A stretch of DNA of 20,435 nucleotides from Pigoraptor chileana (GCA_943704495.1 CALSCR010000785.1:1-20435), one strand, 5' to 3'; shown: positions 12,806-19,822, counted from the stretch's first letter. Notes: generated from the sequence alone by a model not told the origin. Numbers and translations are program-made.

Positions 12806-13668
12806 TCAGTGCAAGTGGCCGTGGAAGTGAAACCGCTCTGCGTTGGCCTTCCCCGAAAAAAGCTCGCCCACAAACACAAGCAGCGTCGACATGATGAAGA
12901 GGATGTACGAGTAGCCGACGGTTGTGCCTTCGGGCAGCTTAAAAGCCTTCCCCCCGACATATTCAGAGTCGAACCCCCCTGGGAAGACGAGTGTAGCAAG
13001 CGCAAAGAAGAACGCTGGTGGAATAATATACACATGGCACACAGCCAGAGATTTCGCAGTTGTATGAGCGACAACATCACAAAACGTACGAGAATTTTGA
13101 ATAAAAATTAAAGTGCGCAAGAGAAGCCCGACCGACGGTGTGCAACTAGTACTTAAATTTCGTGGGATGAAACCAAAAATAAATAACAAATAAACCGCAA
13201 CTTACAAGTGACAAAGCCCATATATCTTGCCGGCCGCATTGCCCTCAGTCTCCTCATCGCAGACATGGACAGCATGATTGTGACTGCAAGTGCGATGATG
13301 CCGAGCACTAGTAGTACAAGCGTCGCACGAAAACAGGAAGGGAGATTCGCATATTTGACTTCCTCGCACCAGCTGTTGCCATTTGCACTCTCATCGCATT
13401 GTGCAGTAAGGCCGAGAGTGGTCTTGAGACCTGTGTGAGCAGCAGCACATTCGTGAGTCGACTGCTTTTCCTGAGCACCAATTCATGCCATGCACCATGA
13501 GCGAAGGGCAGTTTCTGGCGGAAAACACAGAGGTTAGGGTAGGGACGCACCCATTGTATCGCGGTTGAGCCATACAGGCGTCGACACTGCCGCAATCGAC
13601 ATTATCCACGCCACAACAAGACAAGAAGTCCCTATCGCCGTGCTTAGCGTAACTGGACGCGCCGGCAT
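12806..13668 (-). CDS. Claudin/PMP22-like four-transmembrane protein
   Basis: Exons on the minus strand: 13551-13668, 13206-13430 and 12806-13014; 552 bases, 183 residues, phases agree. Four hydrophobic spans are visible: about 8-28, 75-97, 109-125 and 147-167. The first outer loop begins STPVWLNRD, like the P-x-W that ends the first span in claudins. It then holds GLTAQC (46-51), matching the claudin signature G-L-W-x-x-C except for Thr in place of Trp, followed by Trp60, Cys61 and Cys72. The second outer loop carries GGKAFKLPEGTTVGYSY. The tail is short and histidine-rich (RFHFHGHLH). In animals this superfamily includes tight-junction claudins, LHFPL and PMP22; fungi have Sur7-like relatives. 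The role in this organism is unknown. The first intron (13431-13550) was chosen because it alone restores the reading frame with a strong acceptor; a CACGTG lies five bases before the ATG. Confidence 0.75.
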
Positions 13669-14178
13669 TCTCCACGTGGATATGCAAAAACACAAGCTTC
13701 CCCCAATAAGATACCGACGGACTGTAAGATAACTGCTGGAGTTTCCACAGAGAAGAAGAGAGCAAGTAAAAGAGAGGAAGTCGGTAGTTTTCCAGCTGAT
13801 AATTTACAACACGAACGTAATCAGTGCAACTCAGAGACTCTGAAAGTACGCCTACGACGAATATTAATAGCGCCACGCAAGGGGACTGACACTCTGCGGT
13901 CTCGTGCAACGCGACCAGGGACCTCAAGCCAGTCTCTGTCACGGAGCCCCTTGAGCAAGGGCCGGCACCTTCAGTTGCCTGGCGTCAGTCTGAGTGAATC
14001 AGGAAGGTCGTGCAACCCTTCGCTTGTCACGTGCCGCTGGCAAATTTACACGACTCACATGCGTCATTATGGATACGCACGTGATCCGTCCCCGAGACAG
14101 TGGTACTGGCAAAGGCAAGGGTACGCCTGACGGCTTGGTAAAGTCTCAATTGTCAGTCCAGTAGCTAATGCCTGCCAG

Positions 14179-14206
14179 TGTCAATAATTTACTTTCATTA
14201 TTGACA
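14179..14206. repeat. Perfect 10-base inverted repeat (hairpin)
   Basis: TGTCAATAAT and ATTATTGACA flank an eight-base loop TTACTTTC. It lies between CACGTG sites at 14078 and 14226. It could be a dimeric factor site or a structured element; it is not followed by a T-run. Confidence 0.85.
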
Positions 14207-14305
14207 GTTAAGGACGCATTGAATTCACGTGCGAGTCCACCCGGCTGGCACTGTTTTTGAGACCGGCTGTACTCCGGGATTCGACGTCGGCGGCAGTCAA
14301 AGGCA

Positions 14306-14476
14306 ATGGCATTGCATTACACGGTGCTATCTCTGCTCGATTTGTTCAAACCATCCGAGATGGGCCGCAATGCTCTCGTGAAATGCAACGGTGCAATAAA
14401 TGCTCGCCTCGTGACAGCTTCGTCTGAGTCTCGTCTGATGTCGAAACGGATCGACAGTGGAAACCGGCAACACTGA
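14306..14476 (+). CDS. Possible small protein, 56 aa, unrecognised
   Basis: An ATG opens 56 codons beginning MALHYTVLSLLDLFKPSEMG and ending at TGA 14474-14476. I recognise no family. In its favour: it fills the one gap in the strand alternation of the window, CACGTG sites and a hairpin lie just upstream, and AATAAA follows at 14617-14622 on the same strand, 140 bases past the stop. Against it: it is short, has no visible domain and no intron evidence. It may instead be one exon of a longer gene or noncoding. Confidence 0.3.
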   Translation: MALHYTVLSLLDLFKPSEMGRNALVKCNGAINARLVTASSESRLMSKRIDSGNRQH

Positions 14477-14616
14477 ACTAGTCAGCGATGCGCGGTTTGA
14501 CAAGTCGCTGGACTCGGCATAACGCTGTTGCCGGCGGAGAATGTAGCCAGTCAGGCCCAGTTTTCAAGAACTTGCGTGATACTTGCACCTGTACAACTGA
14601 ATAGGCCCTCCTGTAC

Positions 14617-14622
14617 AATAAA
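14617..14622 (+). terminator. AATAAA on the plus strand
   Basis: A canonical polyadenylation hexamer in a region with no other plus-strand gene. It would suit the 56-aa ORF upstream, or an unseen noncoding transcript. Confidence 0.35.
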
Positions 14623-14859
14623 TGTATCGTTTTTTCTGCATTGCACTCACTGTCTTTAAACATTTGATTGTATTTCGATTATCTGCGCTCCGTGACACTG
14701 AGTGTGCAGCAGTACTCAAGTTTCCGCCGTAGGGCCGTCCGGAGCACTGCCGTGACTCAGACTCCGAGACTTGATTCGGCAATTCAATGAGCATCACGTG
14801 ACTGTTGGGAATTGCAAGCGAAGCGAGCGAATTTGTATTTTTGGGCGGGAACTTTCCAC

Positions 14860-17136
14860 TCAGCTGTCCACGTCCCTGAGGTTGTAGTTGCGGACAGTGC
14901 GAGTCGCTGCATTCACCCCCGCGTTGCCAGGGCGATGGTCCCGCAGCTTTGCACGTGATGCCCGCTGTCCAATTGTGTGGCGCTCCGTGGACGTCAGGGG
15001 GCGGTGTCGCTCGGCCAGTGAGTGTTGTCGTCCTTCGACCGAAAACATGTCCGATTCACGCAATGCCCGCGCGCTATTGTCACCGGCATGGTCGATCACA
15101 AGAATGTCAGGGCCACCGGAGGTGCATTCAGCCTTGCTGGCATCGTCGTCGCGATCCAAGCCGCTCAGTAGAGATCCGGGACTCGGAATGCGCACACTCT
15201 CTTCATAGAGAGGGGAGAGAAGAGATGACCTCGATGACGGCCTTGGCCGAGTGGGTTCTTGCAAGGCGCTGCTAGCCGCATTAAACTGCACGACGCTCAT
15301 TCGATCGATTTCTGCCCTCAAAGAATTGTTTATGTCGACAAGTTTTTCCCGCTCTCTGATCAGGCGTCGTATGTCTTGGACGGCGTGCTCCAGGCTGCGA
15401 CGGAGGCGGCTGTGTGGCTGTACCACCGCATACGCCGGAGTCTGCGGGCGGGACAGGCGGCCTATCTCAGCCGACATGCGCTCCATTTCACCGCGCATCT
15501 CCGCAATTACGGAGCGCAGCCGCCCGTTCTGGGCCTCAAGTTCGACCACCCGGCCGCTGTCGCCCGACTCCGGCACATGCTCAGGCACGTACTCCGAGAC
15601 TGAGTGCGAAGTTGAGGTCGCCGGCGAAGTCGCAGTGTCAGTCAGTTTGCGGGCGCGTTCTTTTCTCAATGCCATTATTGTTTCCTCCAACTCTCGGACC
15701 CGCCGCACCGCTTGCTCTCTCTGTGCTGTGCGCCTGTCGCACTTGTCCCGTAATGCCGAGAGCTCTTTCTTGCTGGCAGCATCACTGTGTTTCCGCTCGG
15801 ACTGTACTTCGTCGACGACGCCACAGGCCTGGCTGAACGCAGCGCGTAGCTTAACGACCTCCGCTTCTAAGGCGCGTCGTCTTTCTTCACCCTCTCTAGC
15901 TCGCTCATTCATTGCCTTTCGGAGCGCAAGTTCTCTTTGTGCCGCAAGTTTCTCGCATTTGTCTCGTAAGCCGGTAAGCTCTGTATCCCGCGCAGCTCCG
16001 ATACGTTCCCGATCGGCATACATTTCCTCCACAACAGCGCGCGCCTCACTTATGCCCGCGTGCAATTTGCCAACCTCGGCTTCCAGGGCCCGGCATCTGT
16101 CCTCAGCAACCCATGCACGTTCGTTGGCCGCCGCAAGTTCACGTGCAGTGGCCTCTCGGGCCTCTGTCAAGGCAGTGCGCAACTGGTCCTCACGTGCCGC
16201 TGCCGATTCAGCGACGGAAGAAACAGCTCTTTCCCTTTCACATGTCGCATCGGCAAGCTGACTGCGGAGCGATTCGAGGTTTTGCTGAGTCCGGACGCAC
16301 TCGCCACGCGACCCTTCCAGAGCAGTTTCAAGCGTTGTGATCATGCTTCTTAGCTCCGACTCTCGTTCAGCAAAGGCACTTTCGGCACGATGCGCATTGC
16401 ACTCGAGGTCAATCACGCGCTTTGACATTGCCCTGCATTCTTCGGTGCGCGCCTGGGCGTCAAGGCGACACGCATCCGCATCCCGGGCTGCTCGGCGCGC
16501 GAGATCCTCTGCACTCGCAAGTGCTCCAATGAGCTCGGTCGTTCGCGTCAACGTCTCGCGATCGCGTTGCGCAAGGGCATCTTGAAGCGCTCGATCGAAT
16601 TCATGGCGGTGAAGCTGCGCATCTTCGTCGAAGTTATTGAGTCGGCGCCTCAGCTCTCGAATTTCACCATTGAGCTGATCACGCTCACAACACCACGCTT
16701 CCTCCAAGGCTGCATGGTTCGTGTCTGCCCTTTTAAACAACTCTTCGTGGCGAGACGCATCCACCAAGCGCTGTTCGTTGGATGCAGCTCTCTGACGGGC
16801 GACCTCTTCCGTAGTCCTGTCAAGAGCAATCATAAGCTCACTGACTTGCGCGTCTCGCGCGGCCAAGGTCCCAGTGAGCTGCGCAAACTGAGAGTCAAAT
16901 CTGGCCAATTCAGCATCGCGCTCATCAATTAGTTTGAGGTTGTACTCAAAGTCATTCTTAAGCGAATGAAATCTCTCTCGTTCAGTGGTATTCACGGTCT
17001 GTGCTTTTGCGAGCGCTGCTTCAAGCGCGGCGATGCGAAGCTCCGACGCATCGTGCAATTCCTGCTGCTTGACTTGCACAAGCTGTCGCAGTCGTGCGTC
17101 ATCAAACACAGTGCCATCGATTGCAGAGTGCTGCAT
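14860..17136 (-). CDS. CCDC57: CCDC57-like centriolar coiled-coil protein
   Basis: One uninterrupted ORF of 758 codons. Residues 57-108 (FHSLKNDFEYNLKLIDERDA, then ARFDSQFAQL and RDAQVSELMIALD) match the characteristic N-terminal block of CCDC57, a centrosome and centriolar-satellite protein that in mammals works with CEP63 and CCDC14 in centriole duplication. Coiled coil runs with few breaks from about 11 to 497. A Ser/Thr-rich linker follows (about 498-525), then two short coils (528-562 and 581-613, the latter LEHAVQDIRRLIREREKLVD), and a disordered basic tail ending VRNYNLRDVDS. Residues 338-409 and 410-481 are a gapless tandem duplication. The ATG at 17136 was chosen because the reading frame continues upstream to 17208 only through a GTG; an upstream coding exon is not excluded. 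It is intronless, unlike all its large neighbours. The match to CCDC57 rests on remembered sequence and needs a search. Confidence 0.8.
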   Translation of the reverse strand: MQHSAIDGTVFDDARLRQLVQVKQQELHDASELRIAALEAALAKAQTVNTTERERFHSLKNDFEYNLKLIDERDAELARFDSQFAQLTGTLAARDAQVSELMIALDRTTEEVARQRAASNEQRLVDASRHEELFKRADTNHAALEEAWCCERDQLNGEIRELRRRLNNFDEDAQLHRHEFDRALQDALAQRDRETLTRTTELIGALASAEDLARRAARDADACRLDAQARTEECRAMSKRVIDLECNAHRAESAFAERESELRSMITTLETALEGSRGECVRTQQNLESLRSQLADATCERERAVSSVAESAAAREDQLRTALTEAREATARELAAANERAWVAEDRCRALEAEVGKLHAGISEARAVVEEMYADRERIGAARDTELTGLRDKCEKLAAQRELALRKAMNERAREGEERRRALEAEVVKLRAAFSQACGVVDEVQSERKHSDAASKKELSALRDKCDRRTAQREQAVRRVRELEETIMALRKERARKLTDTATSPATSTSHSVSEYVPEHVPESGDSGRVVELEAQNGRLRSVIAEMRGEMERMSAEIGRLSRPQTPAYAVVQPHSRLRRSLEHAVQDIRRLIREREKLVDINNSLRAEIDRMSVVQFNAASSALQEPTRPRPSSRSSLLSPLYEESVRIPSPGSLLSGLDRDDDASKAECTSGGPDILVIDHAGDNSARALRESDMFSVEGRQHSLAERHRPLTSTERHTIGQRASRAKLRDHRPGNAGVNAATRTVRNYNLRDVDS
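15694..16125 (-). repeat. Tandem 216-base (72-codon) duplication inside the CCDC57-like gene
   Basis: Copy A is 15910-16125 and copy B 15694-15909. The proteins align without gaps: NERAWVAEDRCRALEAEV with NERAREGEERRRALEAEV, and ELTGLRDKCEKLAAQRE with ELSALRDKCDRRTAQRE. Roughly half the residues are identical. The 72-residue unit holds about ten heptads (70 residues) plus two residues, so each copy ends slightly out of heptad register. Confidence 0.85.
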
Positions 17137-17720
17137 TGCATATGGTATGGAGGGATAGTCTTTTAAAGCAACGAAGTCAATACTTTTAATTGTCTTTGAA
17201 TAGCGCACTCACACCCGAGCTTGTTCGGCGGCCGGTCAGCGATCGGGATGTGACGCTAATGTGACGTCACTGACTGTAGACTCACTGTTCTGTAAAATAT
17301 GGCACGCAATCCGTGGACAGCAGACGACCGCGCTGAAACACAAAAAGAATTCACACACTCAGTGGTTCATATGATCCTCTAGGAACGCTGTGATAAGAGA
17401 AGATGGGGGCCTCAAACTCCACAGAGCAAAGGCGCGTGACTTTGGAACGCGAGCGTGTGTACACAACCCAGAGTGGGGTTGGGGTGAAGGTCCGTGTCCT
17501 TCGTTCATTTATAGTGGATGCGTCCTCTCGCCTTGCATAATCAACTTCGTTTGTGTGATGTGGCCATTGACAGCTTCTGCTGCACGCAAGCGTTTGTAAC
17601 CTCGTGGCTGTGACCCTGTACATGTGTGGTTTTTTGGATGGGGGTTTGACAAGTCAACACAGCTTTGCTCTCCACTCTTGAATTTCTTTGAAGATTCGCT
17701 GCTGGAGTGCTCATTTTGTT
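17137..17720. promoter_or_regulatory. Divergent promoter between the CCDC57-like gene and MIC19
   Basis: This 584-base interval separates two start codons facing apart. GTGACGTCAC at 17261-17270 is a perfect cAMP-response-element palindrome (TGACGTCA), preceded by a half site TGTGACG at 17250-17256. It is about 125 bases upstream of the CCDC57 ATG. The short ORFs at 17351-17623 (-), 17390-17599 (+) and 17541-17771 (-) have no domain and read as noise. Confidence 0.65.
17261..17270. promoter_or_regulatory. CRE-type palindrome
   Basis: GTGACGTCAC contains TGACGTCA, the full consensus for CREB/ATF-class bZIP factors. Its place in a bidirectional promoter suggests a real site, but binding cannot be shown from sequence. 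Confidence 0.55.
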
Positions 17721-18726
17721 ATGTCGGGCCGCATTATTGTAAGACAGGTATCTGAGCGGGTCGTCCGTCATTATCGCGGAGATGAAGACAGCGGAAACGA
17801 TACTCGCGAGCGGACGCCTCGGAGACCAAGTGCCGCTGAACAGAACGAGGAACGGTCACGTGCCGAACGGTAGGTATATTCAGCGTGCTTTTTCAGAATT
17901 GCAGGCCCTTTTCCTATAGTGCAATGCTGTCACTCCAAAATTTGAGTCTGAGTGACAATTGCTGGGCTTGACACTTTGTCGTTTATGTACTAGGGAACAC
18001 GCACGGGATCTTGAGCGCCTCAGGATAGCACAGCAGGAGTTCATGGCCCAGCAGTTGAAGCAGAGCACCGCCAATGAGCAGGCAAGTGACGGCTGGTCGC
18101 AAATGTACGCACACACACAAACAAAATGACGGTCTGTTTGTGTACTTATGTTCACAACACTTATTATGTGTTGCATGTTGGTGAAGGAGTTGCGCAAGTC
18201 GATCGAGAAAGACATCCGTGCTCAGATTGAGCTGGAGCAAAGGGAGACTGCCTCGAAGCGACGCGAGGAGCAGTTGAGAACGGAAATTCAGCGGTCTGAA
18301 GAGATTGAATCGCTTGCCGCAGCGATGCACAGCAGATTCAGGTGAGTTCAGGGTTCCGAGCAAGTCTTGATGTTTCAATTCTATTAATCAAGCAATGCTA
18401 GCTGGTGTAAACCGAATTGCCATAATTCCACGTCTATCAGGCGAGAAAAGATGGGAGATTACTCGCATCAGTGCGAACCTCAACGCCGTGCAGCCATAGA
18501 ATGCTATCTCAAGAATTCACAGAAGCCCCTCAACTGCTCGTCTGAAGTCCGGTCGTTCAGCAACTGCGCCATTGCCGCAAAGGAGGTTCGCGAAATTGGT
18601 TGTGCGTTGGTCTTTTTCTTTGTCTGTGCAGTTCGACAACAAGCTGTCCCTGAATCATTGACGCGTTATTTCTAAAGTACTGCAAATTTTCCACTGAAAC
18701 AGGACTTCCTGAGTCAACTCAAGTAG
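17721..18726 (+). CDS. MICOS complex subunit, MIC19/MIC25 (CHCHD3/CHCHD6) family
   Basis: Exons 17721-17869, 17994-18081, 18187-18341, 18441-18585 and 18703-18726; 561 bases, 186 residues, all in phase. The N-terminus (IIVRQVSERVVRHYRGDED) resembles the DUF737 start of CHCHD3. A long charged helix runs from about 40 to 131. The C-terminal CHCH domain has twin CX9C motifs, Cys142-Cys152 and Cys163-Cys173, within QCEPQRRAAIECY and LNCSSEVRSFSNC, the hallmark of CHCHD3/6. Such proteins enter the intermembrane space by the MIA40 oxidative route and hold MICOS at cristae junctions. The mammalian proteins begin MG and are myristoylated; here residue 2 is Ser, so that modification appears absent. 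The second intron has a GC donor. The final exon encodes only seven residues plus TAG. ATTAAA at 18761-18766 may end the transcript. MIC19 and MIC25 cannot be told apart here. Confidence 0.88.
18082..18186 (+). other. GC-AG intron in the MIC19 gene
   Basis: The donor is GCAG|gcaagt and the acceptor ggtgaag|GAG. The join is phase 0 and keeps the charged helix continuous (STANEQ then ELRKSIEKD). It is the second GC donor in the window. Confidence 0.8.
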
Positions 18727-18760
18727 CCCGGGCCGTGTCGATGGTATCACAATGTGCATC

Positions 18761-18766
18761 ATTAAA
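18761..18766 (+). terminator. Probable polyadenylation signal of MIC19
   Basis: ATTAAA lies 34 bases past the TAG stop, a normal distance. Assigned by motif and position. Confidence 0.45.
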
Positions 18767-18925
18767 AGCAAAAAGAGATCCTCAATATCGTTTTTAATGC
18801 AGGCTTTCTCAAATTCAGGAGCTAGTGATGACCATGATCACGAGCATTATTACAACGGGGCGCCGCCCTGGGACAAGAGATCCGTGTGAACCAAAACAAA
18901 AAAAAAATTGTTACGCTGACGTACA

Positions 18926-18930
18926 AAAAG
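18926..18930 (-). terminator. Polymerase III terminator of the tRNA
   Basis: A run of five T on the minus strand two bases after the mature tRNA 3' end. Confidence 0.75.
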
Positions 18931-18932
18931 AT

Positions 18933-19002
18933 GCGATAACGGGGAATCGAACCCCGGTCGGGCGCGTGGGAGGCGCCCATGATACCACTACACCATTATC
19001 GC
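18933..19002 (-). tRNA. tRNA-Gly (anticodon CCC)
   Basis: Read on the minus strand, GCGATAA and TTATCGC form a perfect seven-base acceptor stem. The D-arm holds GTGTAGTGGTATC. The anticodon arm GGCGC-CTCCCAC-GCGCC gives a seven-base loop with CCC in the anticodon position. The T-arm is CGGGG-TTCGATT-CCCCG with the invariant TTCGA. There is no intron and no encoded CCA. Internal promoter boxes A (TGGTGTAGTGG) and B (GGTTCGATTCC) are present, and the coding strand runs into TTTTT at 18926-18930, a polymerase III stop. The 70-base length is typical for tRNA-Gly. Confidence 0.95.
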
Positions 19003-19007
19003 TTTTC

Positions 19008-19013
19008 ATTTAT
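19008..19013 (-). terminator. AATAAA on the minus strand, before the tRNA
   Basis: The plus strand reads TTTATT. This canonical hexamer lies 106 bases beyond the stop of the 96-aa ORF on the same strand and six bases before the tRNA 5' end. It supports that ORF being transcribed. Confidence 0.45.
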
Positions 19014-19025
19014 TGAACAGAGTTC

Positions 19026-19038
19026 TATATATAAATAG
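19026..19038 (-). promoter_or_regulatory. TATA-like element upstream of the tRNA
   Basis: CTATTTATATATA on the minus strand sits 24-36 bases before the tRNA 5' end. Upstream TATA elements assist tRNA transcription in plants and fission yeast. It could also be chance AT-rich sequence in the 3' region of the ORF. Confidence 0.35.
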
Positions 19039-19118
19039 CTGTTCGGCCTATCTCAGAAATTGCCAGGACGGCCAGTGATGACCTGACCATTCCCCTCCGT
19101 CCTGCAAGGGCCAGGGAG

Positions 19119-19409
19119 TCAGCGGGGTATCAGTTCGTTGGGCGGCGTCCGTTTGCTCACTCTCTCCTGCTGCTTCGGAGTGACAAATGTGTCTGCGTTG
19201 GGTGGTGTCCATTCACTTGATCTGTCCGGCTGCACAGGAGTGACAGTCGTGTCTGCGCTGGGCCGGCCCGCCGGCGGCCGGGTCCATACTCTTCGTCGGT
19301 AATCTCGCCACTTAGACCGCACAATATGTGCACCCCTACGAAGTTCTTTTCGCAAAGGAGGAACGTTTGACAAGACGACTTCAATGGGGAGCGAAGAGAA
19401 CGAGGCCAT
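19119..19409 (-). CDS. Small protein with two 20-residue repeats, unrecognised
   Basis: An ATG at 19409 opens 96 codons. The N-terminal half (MASFSSLPIEVVLSNVPPLR, then a basic stretch KWRDYRRR) looks folded or helical. The C-terminal half contains ADTTVTPVQPDRSSEWTPPN followed by ADTFVTPKQQERVSKRTPPN, two 20-residue repeats rich in TP pairs of the kind proline-directed kinases phosphorylate. They come from a 60-base DNA tandem. AATAAA follows at 19008-19013 on the same strand. I recognise no family. The distinct halves and placed signal make it more likely real than the other short ORFs, but an additional exon on either side is possible. Confidence 0.5.
   Translation of the reverse strand: MASFSSLPIEVVLSNVPPLRKELRRGAHIVRSKWRDYRRRVWTRPPAGRPSADTTVTPVQPDRSSEWTPPNADTFVTPKQQERVSKRTPPNELIPR
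19137..19263. repeat. 60-base tandem repeat, two copies plus a partial third
   Basis: Copies start at 19137 and 19197 with GTTGGGYGGYGTCC and both end GTGTCTGC; a partial third copy begins GCTGGG at 19257. The period is exactly 60 bases, so the reading frame is kept. Confidence 0.88.
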
Positions 19410-19493
19410 GATGACGACTAACTTTTTTGTTGATGTATATCACATTCAGTTGAAATCAAACATTATAAATGAAAATGCGCAACACGGATGAAT

Positions 19494-19518
19494 ACCAGGG
19501 GTCCTCAGTACCCCTGGT
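19494..19518. repeat. Perfect 9-base hairpin between two small ORFs
   Basis: ACCAGGGGT and ACCCCTGGT flank a seven-base loop CCTCAGT. It lies 22 bases past the stop of the 68-codon ORF on the minus strand. It does not fit the histone stem-loop consensus. Confidence 0.85.
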
Positions 19519-19539
19519 GAATACTCCCACAAAAGACGG

Positions 19540-19746
19540 TCACACTGCATCAGTGTCGGAATTGAGTTGTTTCAGAATTGCAGCGACAAGTGGCTCAATA
19601 CAAACTGTTTCAGTAAGCCTCGATCGCGGCAAATACGGAATTTCATAAGCACTTCTTACTACTTTTCGTTGAAGTGGTCCCGGCCGCCGGCCCGGCCGTG
19701 GGCCGATGGCCCCATGTGACAGGGCATAGCTCATACGGGGTAGCAT
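19540..19746 (-). CDS. Possible small protein, 68 aa, unrecognised
   Basis: An ATG at 19746 opens 68 codons ending TGA. The first third is Gly/Pro/Arg-rich from a GC-rich patch (GPRPGRRPG); the rest (AYEIPYLPRSRLTETVCIEP then LVAAILKQLN) looks like ordinary structured protein with a short helix. No domain is recognised. The start is 76 bases from the divergent SAM gene start, which would leave a very short shared promoter. It could be one exon of a larger gene with the 96-aa ORF downstream, but I found no in-phase join. Confidence 0.35.
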   Translation of the reverse strand: MLPRMSYALSHGAIGPRPGRRPGPLQRKVVRSAYEIPYLPRSRLTETVCIEPLVAAILKQLNSDTDAV

Positions 19747-19822
19747 AATCGATTACGTGACAGGAAACTAACTTAGTCGCCACTAGTTGATACGATAGCC
19801 AGTAGGGCGCAAGGTAGAAAAC

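Larger units (their letters stand above)
13669..14859. promoter_or_regulatory. Intergenic region upstream of the claudin-like gene, E-box rich
   Basis: This 1.19-kb interval separates the claudin-like start (-) from the CCDC57 stop (-). It holds CACGTG at 13673, 14028, 14078, 14226 and 14795, a strong hairpin at 14179-14206, a possible small plus-strand ORF at 14306-14476 and an AATAAA at 14617-14622. A minus-strand ORF at 13391-13942 runs through the claudin-like first intron and upstream region and has no domain. Confidence 0.6.

Noticed and set aside
13501-13550. A 36-base intron (gtgcgt to cgccag) in the claudin-like gene
   Set aside because: It would be far shorter than every other intron here, about 80 bases being the minimum, and leads to an in-frame TGA. 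The acceptor at 13431 restores the frame.
13391-13942. A 183-codon minus-strand ORF
   Set aside because: It overlaps claudin-like exon 1 and intron 1 in another frame. The spliced model gives four clean membrane spans; this ORF gives none that fit a family.
15251-16261. A 336-codon plus-strand ORF antisense to the CCDC57-like gene
   Set aside because: It is Ser/Arg/Ala-rich with no domain, as expected when Glu/Arg/Ala-rich coiled-coil codons are read from the other strand. The sense ORF is longer and matches a family.
17137-17208. Extension of the CCDC57 reading frame to 17208
   Set aside because: The codon at 17206-17208 is GTG on the coding strand, not ATG. The first ATG in frame is at 17136.
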